DNA from: Cellulomonas fimi ATCC 484
Lineage (GTDB): Bacteria > Actinomycetota > Actinomycetes > Actinomycetales > Cellulomonadaceae
Direction: 5' to 3'
NCBI RefSeq assembly: GCF_000212695.1
Contig: NC_015514.1
Location: forward strand, 1,674,001 to 1,738,000
Length of the DNA stretch: 64,000 nucleotides
Below, piece after piece: positions 7,794 through 19,010 of the stretch. The translations under genes were made by a program, and so were the position numbers. How positions within the stretch are numbered: the stretch's first letter is position 1; each line of letters begins with the position of its first letter. Below the pieces are notes generated by a model, which did no database searches, was not told the origin of the DNA, and saw nothing but the letters and a program-made list of their open reading frames with translations.

Positions 7794-8822
7794 GTGCAGC
7801 GCTGGAACGACCTCGCGGACGTCCCGTCCGGGTTCGGCCCCTCGGTCGTGACCATCGGCAACTTCGACGGCGTGCACCGCGGCCACGCCAGCGTCCTGAC
7901 CCGCATGTGCGCGGACGCCCGGGCCGCCGGGGCGCGGGCCGTCGCGGTGACGTTCACGCCGCACCCGTTGCAGGTGCACCGCCCCGACGAGGCGCCCGAG
8001 CTGCTGACCGGCGACGAGGACCGGCTCGAGCTGCTCGAGCAGACGGGCCTCGACGCGGTCCTGCTCCTGCCGTACACGCTCGAGTTCGCCCGGCAGACGC
8101 CGCAGGAGTTCGTCGAGCGCTACCTCGTCGACGGCCTGCGGGCGCGCACCGTGGTCGTCGGCCGCGACGTGCGGTTCGGCTGGCAGAACTCCGGCGACCT
8201 GTCGACCATGGTCGCCCTCGGCGAGCGGTACGGCTTCGAGGTCGAGGTCATCGACGACGTGACGCCCGCCGCCGCGGCCGACCCCGGCAGCGCCGAGGAC
8301 CGCGCGGCCGACCCGCTGCGGCGCCGCTGGTCCTCGACGTGGGCACGCGAGCTGCTCGCGGCCGGCGACGTCGTGCAGGCGGCCCGCGTGCTCGGCCGCC
8401 CGCACCGCGTCCGCGGCACCGTCGTGCACGGCGACGCGCGCGGCCGCGAGCTGGGCTACCCGACGGCGAACCTCGGGGGCGACCTCGCCGGGATGGTGCC
8501 CGCCGACGGCGTCTACGCCGGCTGGCTGCGCCGGACCCGCCACGCGGACGGGTCGCCCGTCGACCCGCACGAGGGGGACGTCGTGCTGCCGGCCGCGGTG
8601 TCGATCGGCACGAACCCCACGTTCGACGGCGTCGAGCGGCGCGTCGAGGCGTACGTCCTGGACCGCGACGACCTCGACCTCTACGACCAGCAGGTGGTCG
8701 TCGAGCTCGTCGAGCGGCTGCGGCCGACGCTGCGGTTCGACTCGGTCGAGGCGCTGCTCGAGCGCATGGGCGAGGACGTGGAGCGCGTGCGCGTCGTGCT
8801 CGCGGGCACCGCCGACGCCTGA
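7794..8822 (+). CDS. ribF: Bifunctional riboflavin kinase / FAD synthetase
   Basis: Makes FMN from riboflavin and then FAD. The N-terminal adenylyltransferase domain shows TIGNFDGVHRGH (HxGH-type nucleotide-binding motif) and the C-terminal flavokinase domain shows RVRGTVVHGD followed by ELGYPTANLG. Length 342 aa from GTG 7794, normal for the family. In-frame GTG 7770 and ATG 7782 are alternatives; I prefer 7794 because MQRWNDLADVP aligns with the usual family start and CATGAT just upstream could be a -10 element. An Ala/Asp-rich insert (about residues 150-175) joins the domains. It ends before the rpsO promoter region. Confidence 0.9.
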   Translation: MQRWNDLADVPSGFGPSVVTIGNFDGVHRGHASVLTRMCADARAAGARAVAVTFTPHPLQVHRPDEAPELLTGDEDRLELLEQTGLDAVLLLPYTLEFARQTPQEFVERYLVDGLRARTVVVGRDVRFGWQNSGDLSTMVALGERYGFEVEVIDDVTPAAAADPGSAEDRAADPLRRRWSSTWARELLAAGDVVQAARVLGRPHRVRGTVVHGDARGRELGYPTANLGGDLAGMVPADGVYAGWLRRTRHADGSPVDPHEGDVVLPAAVSIGTNPTFDGVERRVEAYVLDRDDLDLYDQQVVVELVERLRPTLRFDSVEALLERMGEDVERVRVVLAGTADA

Positions 8823-8823
8823 C

Positions 8824-8849
8824 CCGCCCGACCCCGCGTCGTCGGGCGG
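8824..8849 (+). terminator. Hairpin after ribF
   Basis: CCGCCCGA and TCGGGCGG form an 8-bp stem with a 10-nt loop immediately after the ribF stop and just before the rpsO -10 element. A moderate intrinsic-type terminator without U-tract. Confidence 0.5.
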
Positions 8850-8864
8850 TCGCGGACCGCCTGG

Positions 8865-8870
8865 TACGAT
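8865..8870 (+). promoter_or_regulatory. Probable rpsO -10 element
   Basis: TACGAT fits the actinobacterial -10 consensus TANNNT and lies 87 nt before the rpsO start. No convincing -35 is visible 17 bases upstream. This would give S15 mRNA a leader of roughly 80 nt. Confidence 0.45.
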
Positions 8871-8957
8871 GGACGACGCCGTCAGAACGGCCGCGGAACG
8901 AGAGAGCCCGGGTGGACGTGCCCCGGAGCACCGCGCAACGAGACAACCTGGAGAACT

Positions 8958-9227
8958 GTGTCCCTGGACAGCGCCACCAAGCAGGCCATCATGACCGAGT
9001 ACGCGACGCACGAGGGCGACACCGGTTCGCCGGAGGTGCAGATCGCCGTCCTGACCCAGCGGATCAAGGACCTGACGGAGCACCTCAAGGAGCACAAGCA
9101 CGACCACCACAGCCGTCGTGGTCTGCTGCTGCTCGTCGGCCGTCGTCGCCGCCTTCTCGGCTACCTGCAGAAGGTCGACATCAACCGCTACCGCTCGATC
9201 ATCGAGCGCCTCGGCCTGCGCCGTTGA
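8958..9227 (+). CDS. rpsO: 30S ribosomal protein S15
   Basis: S15 is a primary 16S rRNA-binding protein of the 30S platform. The 89-residue length is exactly typical, with the signatures [18 protein letters not shown] and [23 protein letters not shown] start preceded by CTGGAGAA. Followed by a very strong hairpin and then pnp, the conserved rpsO-pnp order in which PNPase and processing at the intergenic hairpin control both messages in well-studied bacteria. Confidence 0.98.
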   Translation: MSLDSATKQAIMTEYATHEGDTGSPEVQIAVLTQRIKDLTEHLKEHKHDHHSRRGLLLLVGRRRRLLGYLQKVDINRYRSIIERLGLRR

Positions 9228-9232
9228 GCCAC

Positions 9233-9272
9233 CGGACCAGCCCGGACCCACGACAGGGTCCGGGCTGGTCCG
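9233..9272 (+). terminator. 17-bp hairpin after rpsO
   Basis: CGGACCAGCCCGGACCC (9233-9249) pairs perfectly with 9256-9272 around a 6-nt loop ACGACA, starting 5 nt after the rpsO stop. It is one of the strongest hairpins in the window and the likely rpsO terminator or processing site. Confidence 0.8.
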
Positions 9273-9340
9273 ACGTTCGCCCCGGGTGCGCGACGACCGC
9301 CCGCCCGGACAGCACCAGCGAGAACCACCCCGCACCACCG

Positions 9341-9377
9341 AGATCCACCAGCACCACCTAGATCCACCAGCACCACC
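9341..9377 (+). repeat. Tandem 18-bp repeats in the rpsO-pnp spacer
   Basis: AGATCCACCAGCACCACC occurs twice (9341-9358 and 9360-9377), perfectly, one base apart, followed by the decayed copy CAGCACCATCCACC. The sequence is C/A-rich and would be single-stranded in RNA. No gene covers it. Confidence 0.8.
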
Positions 9378-9410
9378 CAGCACCATCCACCGCGTCGGCC
9401 CGCTCGTCCG

Positions 9411-9450
9411 GTCCTCGGTAGTGGCCCCCGGAGCTCTCGGCTCCGAGGAC
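9411..9450 (+). promoter_or_regulatory. Hairpin in pnp leader
   Basis: GTCCTCGG (9411-9418) can pair with CCGAGGAC (9443-9450), or alternatively GGAGC (9430-9434) with GCTCC (9440-9444). The two structures compete for the same bases, 57 nt upstream of the pnp start. It could be an RNA-processing or autoregulatory site. Confidence 0.4.
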
Positions 9451-9506
9451 CACGGTCGAAGACCGCCGCGGCCGGCCGGCGCCTTCGTAGAACGAGGAGG
9501 GCACCC

Positions 9507-11735
9507 GTGGAGGGTCCCGAGATCCAGTTCGCCGAGGCCGTCATCGACAACGGCCGCTTCGGCACCCGCACCGTCCGCTTCGAGACGGGCCGCCTGGCCA
9601 AGCAGGCCGCCGGCTCCGCCGCCGCCTACCTGGACGGCGAGACGATGCTGCTGTCGGCCACGACGGCCGGCAAGCACCCCAAGGACCAGTTCGACTTCTT
9701 CCCGCTGACGATCGACGTCGAGGAGCGGCAGTACGCCGCCGGCAAGATCCCCGGCTCGTTCTTCCGCCGCGAGGGCCGTCCCTCGACCGAGGCGATCCTC
9801 GCGTGCCGCCTCGTCGACCGCCCGCTGCGCCCCCTGTTCGTCAAGGGTCTGCGCAACGAGGTCCAGGTCGTCATCACCGTCCTGGCGATCCACCCGGACG
9901 ACGCGTACGACACGCTCGCGATCAACGCGGCGTCGATCTCGACGCAGCTGTCCGGCCTGCCGTTCTCGGGCCCGGTCGGTGGCGTGCGCATCGCGCTCGT
10001 CGACGGCCAGTGGGTCGCGTTCCCGCGCTACTCCGAGCGCGAGCGTGCGACGTTCGACATGGTCGTCGCCGGTCGTGTCGTCGGCGACGACGTGGCCATC
10101 GCGATGATCGAGGCCGAGGCGCCCGAGAAGTCGTGGAACCTCATCCAGGAGGGTGCGACCGCGCCCACCGAGGAGGTCGTCGCGCAGGGCCTCGAGGCGG
10201 CGAAGCCGTTCATCAAGGTCCTCGTCGAGGCGCAGCAGGAGCTCGCCGCGAAGGCCGCCAAGGAGACCCAGGTCTTCCCGACGTTCCCGGACTACCAGGA
10301 CGACGCGTTCGCCGCCGTCGAGGCCGCGGCCACCACGTCGCTGGGCGAGGCGCTGTCCATCGCCGACAAGCAGACGCGCGAGAACCGTCTCGACGAGATC
10401 AAGGCCGAGGTCGTCGGCCAGCTCGCGGAGCAGTTCGAGGGCCGCGAGAAGGAGCTCTCCGCCGCCTACCGGTCGGTGCAGAAGAAGCTCATCCGCCAGC
10501 GCATCCTCACGGACGGCTTCCGCATCGACGGCCGTGGCCTGCGGGACATCCGCACGCTCTCGGCCGAGGTCGAGGTCCTGCCGCGCGTGCACGGGTCGGC
10601 GATCTTCGAGCGCGGCGAGACGCAGATCCTCGGCGTCACGACGCTCAACATGCTGCGCATGGAGCAGCAGCTCGACACGCTCTCCCCGGAGACGCGCAAG
10701 CGCTACATGCACAACTACAACTTCCCGCCGTACTCGACCGGTGAGACGGGCCGCGTGGGCTCGCCGAAGCGCCGCGAGATCGGCCACGGCGCGCTCGCCG
10801 AGCGGGCGCTCATGCCCGTGCTGCCGAGCCGCGAGGAGTTCCCGTACGCGATCCGTCAGGTGTCCGAGGCCCTCGGCTCCAACGGCTCGACGTCGATGGG
10901 CTCGGTCTGCGCCTCGACGCTGTCGCTGCTCAACGCGGGTGTGCCGCTGCGCGCCCCCGTCGCGGGCATCGCGATGGGCCTCGTGTCCGACACGGTCGAC
11001 GGCGAGACCCGCTACGCCGCGCTCACGGACATCCTCGGCGCCGAGGACGCGTTCGGTGACATGGACTTCAAGGTCGCCGGCACGCGCGAGTTCGTCACCG
11101 CGATCCAGCTCGACACGAAGCTCGACGGCATCCCGGCGTCGGTCCTCGGCGGCGCGCTGACGCAGGCCAAGGAGGCGCGTCTGGCGATCCTCGACGTCAT
11201 CGCCGAGGCGATCGACGTCCCGGACGAGATGAGCCCGTTCGCGCCGCGCGTCATCACGGTGAAGGTCCCGGTCGACAAGATCGGCGAGGTCATCGGCCCG
11301 AAGGGCAAGATGATCAACCAGATCCAGGAGGAGACCGGCGCCGACATCTCCATCGAGGACGACGGCACGGTCTACATCGGCGCCACCGACGGTCCGTCGG
11401 CGGAGGCCGCGCGGGCCGCGATCAACGCGATCGCGAACCCGCACATGCCCGAGGTGGGCGAGCGGTTCGTCGGCACCGTCGTGAAGACGACGACGTTCGG
11501 CGCGTTCGTGTCGCTCTCGCCGGGCAAGGACGGCCTGCTGCACATCTCGCAGATCCGCAAGCTCGTCGGCGGCAAGCGCGTGGAGAACGTCGAGGACGTC
11601 CTCTCGGTGGGCCAGAAGGTCCAGGTCGAGATCGGCGAGATCGACCCGCGCGGCAAGCTGTCGCTGCACGCGGTCATCGAGGAGGACGCCGCGGCCGAGG
11701 CCCCGGCGGAGTCCGCCGCGGCCGCCGACGCCTGA
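9507..11735 (+). CDS. pnp: Polyribonucleotide nucleotidyltransferase (PNPase)
   Basis: 3'-5' phosphorolytic exoribonuclease; in actinobacteria it also polymerises RNA tails. The 742-residue product has two RNase PH-like domains (about 1-215 and 315-560) separated by an alpha-helical region, then KH ([20 protein letters not shown]) and S1 domains ([20 protein letters not shown]), ending in an Ala/Glu-rich tail. Active-site region of the second PH domain (EILGAED-like [20 protein letters not shown]) is intact. GTG start with GAGGAGGG 7 nt upstream. The next gene begins one base after its stop, so the M16 peptidase is co-transcribed. Confidence 0.97.
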   Translation: MEGPEIQFAEAVIDNGRFGTRTVRFETGRLAKQAAGSAAAYLDGETMLLSATTAGKHPKDQFDFFPLTIDVEERQYAAGKIPGSFFRREGRPSTEAILACRLVDRPLRPLFVKGLRNEVQVVITVLAIHPDDAYDTLAINAASISTQLSGLPFSGPVGGVRIALVDGQWVAFPRYSERERATFDMVVAGRVVGDDVAIAMIEAEAPEKSWNLIQEGATAPTEEVVAQGLEAAKPFIKVLVEAQQELAAKAAKETQVFPTFPDYQDDAFAAVEAAATTSLGEALSIADKQTRENRLDEIKAEVVGQLAEQFEGREKELSAAYRSVQKKLIRQRILTDGFRIDGRGLRDIRTLSAEVEVLPRVHGSAIFERGETQILGVTTLNMLRMEQQLDTLSPETRKRYMHNYNFPPYSTGETGRVGSPKRREIGHGALAERALMPVLPSREEFPYAIRQVSEALGSNGSTSMGSVCASTLSLLNAGVPLRAPVAGIAMGLVSDTVDGETRYAALTDILGAEDAFGDMDFKVAGTREFVTAIQLDTKLDGIPASVLGGALTQAKEARLAILDVIAEAIDVPDEMSPFAPRVITVKVPVDKIGEVIGPKGKMINQIQEETGADISIEDDGTVYIGATDGPSAEAARAAINAIANPHMPEVGERFVGTVVKTTTFGAFVSLSPGKDGLLHISQIRKLVGGKRVENVEDVLSVGQKVQVEIGEIDPRGKLSLHAVIEEDAAAEAPAESAAAADA

Positions 11736-11736
11736 C

Positions 11737-13083
11737 GTGCCGCTGGACCTCCCGCTCGTCCGTCCGGGTGCACCGGGCTCCGAGCAGACCGCCGGGCAGG
11801 ACGGCGACGCCATCGTGCGTCGCTCGGTCCTGCCCGGCGGGGTCCGGGTGCTCACCGAGCAGATGCCCGGCCTGCGCTCCGCGACCGTCGGGGCCTGGGT
11901 CGGCGTCGGCTCGCGCGACGAGACGTCGGGCCACTACGGCTCGACGCACTTCCTCGAGCACCTGCTGTTCAAGGGCACCGCGCGCCGGTCGGCGATGGAC
12001 ATCGCCGAGGCGTTCGACGCCGTCGGCGGCGAGGCCAACGCGGCCACCGGCAAGGAGCACACGTGCTACTACGCGCGCGTGCTCGACGACGACCTGCCCA
12101 TGGCGGTGGACGTCATCGCCGACATGGTGACCTCGGCGCGCCTCGACACCGACGAGCTCGAGACCGAGCGCGGCGTCATCCTCGAAGAGCTCGCGATGAA
12201 CGACGACGACCCGAGCGATGTCGTGCACGAGCAGTTCGCGGCCGCGGTGCTCGGCGAGCACCCGCTCGGCCGCCCCATCGGCGGCACGCCCGACACCATC
12301 CGTGCCGTGCCGCGCGACGCCGTCTGGGAGCACTACCGCTGGCACTACACGCCCGCGACGCTCGTCGTCACGGCCGCCGGAGGTGTCGACCACGACACGC
12401 TGTGCGGTCAGGTCGCCGACGCGCTCGCCGCGGGCGGCTGGGCGCTCGACGGGGACGACGCACCCACGGGGCGTCGGCCGCTCACCGCGTCGTCGGTCGC
12501 CGCGGGCGTCGACGGGATCCCCGCCGACGGCGTGGAGCTGACGATCCAGCGGCACACCGAGCAGGCCAACGTCATCGTCGGCGGGACGGCGCTCACCGCG
12601 ACCGACCCGCGGCGGTTCACGCTGTCCGTGCTCAACGCGGTGCTGGGCGGCGGCATGTCGTCGCGCCTGTTCCAGGAGATCCGTGAGAAGCGGGGCCTGG
12701 CGTACTCGACGTACTCGTTCGCGTCCGGCCACGCCGACACCGGCGTCTTCGGGCTGTACGCGGGCTGCGCGCCCGGCAAGGTCGACGAGGTCGTCGAGCT
12801 CATGGTCGCCGAGTGGGAGCGGCTCGCCGACGGCGGGATCACCCCCGCGGAGCTCGAGCGCTCGCTCGGCCAGCTCGCGGGCGGGCTCGTGCTCGGCATG
12901 GAGGACACCGGGTCGCGCATGAGCCGCCTGGGCAAGGCCGAGCTGGTGCACGGCGAGCTGCTGAGCATCGACGAGTCGCTCGACCGCATCCGCGCGGTCA
13001 CCGCGGCGGACGTGCAGGAGCTCGCCGCCGAGCTCGCGTCGCGGCCGCGGTCGGTCGTGCGCGTGGGACCGTTCGGCGCCTGA
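11737..13083 (+). CDS. M16-family zinc peptidase (processing-peptidase-like)
   Basis: A 448-residue single-chain member of the M16B family related to mitochondrial processing peptidase and Bacillus YmxG. The inverted zinc motif HFLEH is present (H71, E74, H75), with the downstream acidic ligand region in LETERGVILEEL. The C-terminal half repeats the fold without the motif (LGGGMSSRLFQEIREKRGLAY is the substrate-binding signature). No signal peptide, so cytoplasmic. Its start is one base after the pnp stop, a conserved actinobacterial order; the substrate is not known. Confidence 0.92.
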   Translation: MPLDLPLVRPGAPGSEQTAGQDGDAIVRRSVLPGGVRVLTEQMPGLRSATVGAWVGVGSRDETSGHYGSTHFLEHLLFKGTARRSAMDIAEAFDAVGGEANAATGKEHTCYYARVLDDDLPMAVDVIADMVTSARLDTDELETERGVILEELAMNDDDPSDVVHEQFAAAVLGEHPLGRPIGGTPDTIRAVPRDAVWEHYRWHYTPATLVVTAAGGVDHDTLCGQVADALAAGGWALDGDDAPTGRRPLTASSVAAGVDGIPADGVELTIQRHTEQANVIVGGTALTATDPRRFTLSVLNAVLGGGMSSRLFQEIREKRGLAYSTYSFASGHADTGVFGLYAGCAPGKVDEVVELMVAEWERLADGGITPAELERSLGQLAGGLVLGMEDTGSRMSRLGKAELVHGELLSIDESLDRIRAVTAADVQELAAELASRPRSVVRVGPFGA

Positions 13084-13107
13084 CGACGGGCCCGAGAGGC
13101 CGGTCGT

Positions 13108-13145
13108 GCGTGCACGGCACCCGATGCGTCGGGTGCCGTGCACGC
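13108..13145 (+). terminator. Terminator after pnp-M16 operon
   Basis: A 17-bp perfect stem (13108-13124 with 13129-13145, arm CGTGCACGGCACCCGA) closes a TGCG tetraloop 25 nt after the peptidase stop. No U-tract. Confidence 0.8.
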
Positions 13146-13196
13146 CGCCGCGTGCGTCCGGCCGTGGTCGGGCGCCCCTGCCGTCGTCCGCGGTCG

Positions 13197-13245
13197 CCGG
13201 CCGGCAGTCCCCGCCGCGGTGCGGCCGTCGTCGGCCGGCAGTCCC
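13197..13245. repeat. Short direct repeat in spacer
   Basis: CGGCCGGCAGTCCC occurs at 13198-13211 and 13232-13245, 34 bp apart, in the 180-base gap between the terminator and the AraC-like gene. No coding content is visible; it may be chance in GC-rich sequence. Confidence 0.4.
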
Positions 13246-13324
13246 TCCCCTCGGGGTGGCGCGCCGCGTCGATCCGTCCTGTGCGGTCGTGCCCCGGCGG
13301 GCGTCGCGCGCGGGATGATGGGAC

Positions 13325-14906
<1,582 letters not shown>

Positions 14907-14907
<1 letters not shown>

Positions 14908-15383
14908 TGGCGACCGGTCGAGGCGGTGCACGGCGCACGTCGGTGCTCGCGGCGGTCGCCCTGACCGCGCTGCTGGGCCTGTACGTCTGGCTCGTGGCGG
15001 TGCGCGCGACCGCGCTGATCGGCACCGGTGAGCCGGTCGCCGTCGCGCTCGGGATCGCGTTCTGGGTCCTGCCGCTGCTCGTCATCGGCCTGGTCGCCCG
15101 CGAGTGGCGCCTCGCGATCGACGTCCAGCGCATGGCCGACGAGCTCGCCGCCGCCGACGAGCTGCCGCTCGACACGCTGCCGCGGTCTCCCGGCGGCCGG
15201 ATCGACCGTGCGGCCGCGCGCGAGGCGTTCGAGGACGCCCGTGAGGTGGTCGACGCCGCGCCCGACGACTGGCGCTCCTGGTACCACCTCGCGTTCGCGT
15301 ACGACGCCGCGGGGGACCGTCGCCGCGCCCGCGAGTCGCTGCGCACCGCGAGCCGTCTGCACCGGGCGCCCCGCACGGCCTGA
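14907..15383 (+). CDS. Small membrane protein with TPR-like tail
   Basis: A 158-residue protein whose ATG shares one base with the dapB stop (TGATG), so translation is coupled. Two N-terminal membrane segments (about residues 13-34 and 43-64) are followed by a cytoplasmic or periplasmic helical region containing one or two TPR-like repeats (DDWRSWYHLAFAYDAAGDRR, RARESLRTASRLHRAP). No catalytic residues are apparent. Such genes follow dapB in several actinobacteria as I recall; the function is unknown. Confidence 0.75.
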
Positions 15384-15408
15384 CCGCGGCGCCGGCCACC
15401 GCCGGTGA

Positions 15409-15424
15409 CCCGCCGGCCGGCGGG
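15409..15424. terminator. Palindromic hairpin between convergent genes
   Basis: CCCGCCGGCCGGCGGG is a perfect 16-nt palindrome in the 44-base gap between the TPR protein (+) and the GNAT gene (-). It could end both transcripts. Confidence 0.45.
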
Positions 15425-15427
15425 CGC

Positions 15428-15994
15428 TCAGATCGCGGCGGACCAGCGGTGCTCGCGCACGACGCGGGCCGACCCGTCCGCGTCGGTGCCGGACGCGAGC
15501 TCGCGCGTGGCACCGTCGGGCCCGAGCCCGCACGACGCGAGGAACTGCTCGCGCGCCGGGTCGCCGTCGAGGACCCACGTCGTCACCTGGTCCGCCCCGT
15601 CGGCGCGCAGCAGGTCGACGGCGGCCGCGAGCAGGCGCGACCCGTGCCCCTGCCGCTGGCGGACCGGGTCCACCTCGAGCGCCAGCACGACCCCGCCCGG
15701 GGCCGCGGTCGGGTCGTCGCCCGGCGGCGGGACGGGTGCGACCGACGCGACCCCGACGACCGCGGGACCGTCGCACGCGACCAGGACGTGGAACCCGCCG
15801 GCGGGCGGGGAGCCGATGGCCGCGGCCCACTGACCGCGGACGGCCTCCTCGTCGACGAGGTCCAGCGCGGCCGGGCCGAGGGCGTCGGCGTGCGCGAGCC
15901 GCCACGCGGCGAGCTGCACGCGCGCGATGCGTCCCTCGTCACCCGGGACGGCGGGGCGGACCGAGACGTCCGCCGTGGGGCCGGGCGCGCTCAC
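15428..15994 (-). CDS. GNAT-family N-acetyltransferase
   Basis: The 188-residue protein has the GNAT fold markers: VRPAVPGDEGRIARVQLAAW at the N-terminus, the acetyl-CoA-binding motif A VDPVRQRQGHGSRLLAAAVD (Q-x-x-G-x-G type, about residues 110-129) and the following VTTWVLDGDPAREQFLASCG. Substrate cannot be inferred. GTG start at 15994 without a clear Shine-Dalgarno. The 186 bases upstream, as far as the end of azlD, hold no gene that I can see. Confidence 0.85.
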   Translation of the reverse strand: MSAPGPTADVSVRPAVPGDEGRIARVQLAAWRLAHADALGPAALDLVDEEAVRGQWAAAIGSPPAGGFHVLVACDGPAVVGVASVAPVPPPGDDPTAAPGGVVLALEVDPVRQRQGHGSRLLAAAVDLLRADGADQVTTWVLDGDPAREQFLASCGLGPDGATRELASGTDADGSARVVREHRWSAAI

Positions 15995-16180
15995 CGGACG
16001 GTCCGGGCGGGTGCGGGCGAGGTCGAGGGCACGGTGTCCTCCGGCGGTCGGGGGTGGGTGCGGGCGCGGTCCTCGGTGACCGGCCCCGGTCGGGTCGCGG
16101 GGTCGGGCGAGGCTATCAAGGCGGTCGCCGGGCCCGGCGCGGTGCGGGGCGCCCGCTCCGGTGGGCGCGGGAGGAGCGGG

Positions 16181-16501
16181 TCACGGCATGCCGAGCGCGC
16201 GCAGGAGCGCGGCGGTGCCGGCGGCGAGCACGACGACCAGGACGAACGGTGCCCGGAGCGCGAGCGCGACGGCTGCGACGGCCAGCGCGGGCAGGCGGGC
16301 GTCGACCACGAGGTCGCGCCCCGACGTCGCGGCCTGGACGGCGACGAGCGCCGACAGCAGGGCGACGGTGACGAGGGCGGCGGTGCGCGCGACACGGGGC
16401 TGTGCGAGCCAGTGCTCGGGGACCAGGTGGCCGACGAGCTTGATGCCCAGGCACACCAGGCCTGCGCCGACGACGGCCACCCACAGCGCGGCGTCGCTCA
16501 T
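16181..16501 (-). CDS. azlD: AzlD-family branched-chain amino acid export subunit
   Basis: A 106-residue, four-helix membrane protein (starts [32 protein letters not shown] is typical of AzlD). AzlC and AzlD together export branched-chain amino acids or analogues. Its ATG overlaps the azlC stop by 4 nt (ATGA), so the two are translationally coupled, azlC first. Confidence 0.88.
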   Translation of the reverse strand: MSDAALWVAVVGAGLVCLGIKLVGHLVPEHWLAQPRVARTAALVTVALLSALVAVQAATSGRDLVVDARLPALAVAAVALALRAPFVLVVVLAAGTAALLRALGMP

Positions 16502-17268
16502 CGTGCCCGTCCCTCCGTGGCGCCCGACGCCCGGTCGCGCGTCGGGCCGGCGGGCGTCGTGGCGGTCGGCTCGTCCGACGGGGGGACCAGCATGCCGACC
16601 AGCACGGCGACGAGGGCGGCGAGCAGGACCGGCACGCCGGCGGGCACGAACGGCGTGGCGGCGAGGGCCACGACCACGGCTGCGGCCGCGACCGTCCGGG
16701 CCAGGCGTGCGCCGCGCCCGGCGACGCGCGGCCAGACGAGGGCGAGGAACGCGGCGGCGGCCGCGGCGTCGAGGCCGTACGTGCGGGGGTCGCCCAGCGC
16801 GTCGCCCAGCAGGGCACCGAGCAGCGTGAACGCGTTCCACAGGACGAAGACGCCCGCACCGGTCCACCAGAACCCGGCGCGTGCGGCGGCGTTGCTCCGC
16901 TGGGCCGTGCCGACCGCGGTCGACTCGTCGATCGTGAGGTGGGCGGCGAGCAGCCTGCGCCAGCCGTGCACGCCCAGCAGCGGAGCGACCTGCGGCCCGT
17001 ACAGGCCGTTGCGCACCCCGAGCAGCCCGGCCGTCGCGATCGCGGCACCCGCCGCGCCGCCCGCCCCGACGACGCCGACGAGGGCGAACTGCGAGCCCCC
17101 CGAGAACATGAGCAGGGACAGGGCCGCCGTCTGCGGGATGCTCAGCCCGGCCGCGACCGACAGGGCGCCGAAGGACACCCCGTACAGGCCCGTCGCGACG
17201 GAGACCGAGACGGCCTGCCGGACGGCGGCCCGCACCGCCTCGTCGTCGTCCCCTGCCACGCGGGTCAC
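16498..17268 (-). CDS. azlC: AzlC-family branched-chain amino acid export subunit
   Basis: The large AzlC subunit, 256 residues with about eight hydrophobic segments. Family motifs visible are [35 protein letters not shown] and the NGLYGP...[10 protein letters not shown] stretch, characteristic of AzlC/YgaZ. GTG start at 17268; no strong Shine-Dalgarno. A charged C-terminal tail follows the last helix. Forms an operon with azlD. No Lrp-type regulator is next to it. Confidence 0.9.
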   Translation of the reverse strand: MTRVAGDDDEAVRAAVRQAVSVSVATGLYGVSFGALSVAAGLSIPQTAALSLLMFSGGSQFALVGVVGAGGAAGAAIATAGLLGVRNGLYGPQVAPLLGVHGWRRLLAAHLTIDESTAVGTAQRSNAAARAGFWWTGAGVFVLWNAFTLLGALLGDALGDPRTYGLDAAAAAAFLALVWPRVAGRGARLARTVAAAAVVVALAATPFVPAGVPVLLAALVAVLVGMLVPPSDEPTATTPAGPTRDRASGATEGRAR

Positions 17269-17330
17269 TGTCGCACACGGCGACGACACCTCCCGACGCC
17301 TGCGGGCCGGCGCCGGACGTGCGCTGCGGC

Positions 17331-18809
17331 TCACAGGGCGACGTACAGGGTCTCCAGGTACTCCTCGATCCCGGCCTCGCCGCCCTCGCGACCGAGCCCG
17401 GACGCCTTGACGCCGCCGAAGGGTGCGCTGGCGTCCGAGACCATGCCGCGGTTGACGCCGAGCATGCCGGTCTCGAGCGACTCGGCGAGCCGCATGACGC
17501 GGCCCACGTCGCGCGTGTACGCGTACGCGACGAGCCCGAACGGCGTGCCGTTCGCCAGGCCCACGGCCTCGTCCTCGGTGCCGAACGTCACGACCGGGGC
17601 GACGGGTCCGAAGATCTCCTCGCTGACGAGCCGCGCCTCGGGGGAGACGCGGTCGACGACCGTCGGCGCGTAGAACCAGCCGCGGCGTGCGGGGCGCTCG
17701 CCGCCGACGTGAACGCGCGCACCGCCGTCGACCGCCTCCGCGACGACCTGCTGGACGCGCTCGACCGCGGACTCCTCGATGAGCGGCCCGACCGTCGTGC
17801 CGGGTTCGGCGCCGTGGCCCACGACGAGCGTGCGGAACGCGCGTGCGAGCCGCTGCGTGAACTCCTCGGCGACGCCCTCCTGCACGAGGAAGCGGTTCGC
17901 GGCGACGCAGGTCTGGCCCGCGTTGCGCATCTTGGCCTGCACGGCACCCTCGACCGCGGCGTCGAGGTCGGCGTCGTCGAAGACGAGGAACGGCGCGTTG
18001 CCGCCGAGCTCCATCGACGTGCGCAGGATGCGGTCCGCGGAGGCCTTGAGCAGCGTCGCGCCGACCTCCGTGGAGCCCGTGAACGAGAGCTTGCGCAGCC
18101 GCGCGTCGGCGAGCAGCGGCCCGGACACCGACCGCGCGGAGGAGGTCGGGACGACGTTGACGACACCGGTCGGCAGGTCCCGGGCGGCGAGCTCCTCGCG
18201 GACGATCTCCGCGACGAACGCCGTGGTGAGCGGCGTGAGCTGGGCCGGCTTCACGACGGCCGTGCATCCCGCGGCGAGCGCGGGGGCGAGCTTGCGCGCG
18301 ATCATCGCGATCGGGAAGTTCCACGGTGCGACGAGCAGCGCCGGGCCGACCGGCCGGCGCAGGACGAGCTGGTGGTGCGTGCCCGCGGGTGCGCGGCGGG
18401 CCAGCCCGTCGACGCGGACCGCCTGCTCGGAGTACCAGCGGACGTACTCGGCCGCGTAGGCGACCTCCGCGCGGGACTCCGCGAGCGGCTTGCCGCCCTC
18501 CGCCGTGACCAGTGCCGCGACGTCCTCGGTGCGACGCGTGAGGGTGTCGAACACCGCCCGCAGCAGGTCCGAGCGCACGCGGGGTGCGACCGTGCGCCAC
18601 GGCTCGAACGCCTCGTCGGCGGCCGTGAGCGCGTCGAGCGCGTCCTGCTCGTCGCCGTCGGCGACGTCGAACAGGACCTCGGTGGTGGCGGGGTCCGCGA
18701 CCTCGAACGTGCGGCCGCCGTGCGCGGGCCGCCAGGCGCCGCCGACCAGCACGCCCGTGGGCACGTGCGCGGCGACCGTGGGGGGCAGGTGCGAGGACGT
18801 CGTCGTCAT
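17331..18809 (-). CDS. NAD(P)-dependent aldehyde dehydrogenase (succinate-semialdehyde type)
   Basis: A 492-residue soluble ALDH-superfamily enzyme. Key residues are intact: WNFP (163-166), [15 protein letters not shown] (NAD-binding), catalytic Glu in MELGG (E267) and nucleophile Cys in GQTCVAAN (C301), EEIFGPV. The sequence most resembles succinate-semialdehyde dehydrogenase GabD, which oxidises succinate semialdehyde to succinate, but the substrate is inferred. ATG at 18809; a 14-bp perfect palindrome lies 41 bp upstream and may be its operator. Divergent from thyA. Confidence 0.85.
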   Translation of the reverse strand: MTTTSSHLPPTVAAHVPTGVLVGGAWRPAHGGRTFEVADPATTEVLFDVADGDEQDALDALTAADEAFEPWRTVAPRVRSDLLRAVFDTLTRRTEDVAALVTAEGGKPLAESRAEVAYAAEYVRWYSEQAVRVDGLARRAPAGTHHQLVLRRPVGPALLVAPWNFPIAMIARKLAPALAAGCTAVVKPAQLTPLTTAFVAEIVREELAARDLPTGVVNVVPTSSARSVSGPLLADARLRKLSFTGSTEVGATLLKASADRILRTSMELGGNAPFLVFDDADLDAAVEGAVQAKMRNAGQTCVAANRFLVQEGVAEEFTQRLARAFRTLVVGHGAEPGTTVGPLIEESAVERVQQVVAEAVDGGARVHVGGERPARRGWFYAPTVVDRVSPEARLVSEEIFGPVAPVVTFGTEDEAVGLANGTPFGLVAYAYTRDVGRVMRLAESLETGMLGVNRGMVSDASAPFGGVKASGLGREGGEAGIEEYLETLYVAL

Positions 18810-18849
18810 CGGTCCAGTCTGGCCCGGAACACCGCGTCGCACACCGTCA

Positions 18850-18863
18850 ACCGACCGGTCGGT
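18850..18863. promoter_or_regulatory. Perfect palindrome, candidate operator
   Basis: ACCGACCGGTCGGT is a perfect 14-bp palindrome in the 200-bp divergent region between the aldehyde dehydrogenase and thyA, of the kind bound by TetR-family dimers. It is 41 bp from the dehydrogenase start and 148 bp from thyA, so the dehydrogenase is the likelier target. No cognate regulator is adjacent. Confidence 0.45.
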
Positions 18864-18974
18864 CTGACGCCGAGGTCGGTCGGCACGTGCGTCGCCCGTC
18901 CGCGGACGCGGCGAGGTCCCGGACCGTCCCGTCCCGCCCGGCGAGCCGACCTGCCGCCACACTGCGGGCGGTCG

Positions 18975-19003
18975 TTCCGTGCCGCCCGGCACCGTCCTAG
19001 CAT
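18975..19003 (+). promoter_or_regulatory. Probable thyA promoter
   Basis: TTCCGT (18975-18980), a 17-base spacer and TAGCAT (18998-19003), ending 7 nt before the thyA ATG. The position implies a leaderless transcript. Confidence 0.5.
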
Positions 19004-19010
19004 CTGCCGC

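Noticed and set aside
7653..11855. A 1400-codon minus-strand open frame
   Set aside because: Antisense to ribF, rpsO and pnp, and reads through two hairpins; no recognisable domain.
13197..13245. 14-bp direct repeat as a mobile-element footprint
   Set aside because: Two short GC-rich copies without inverted ends or target duplication are easily explained by chance.
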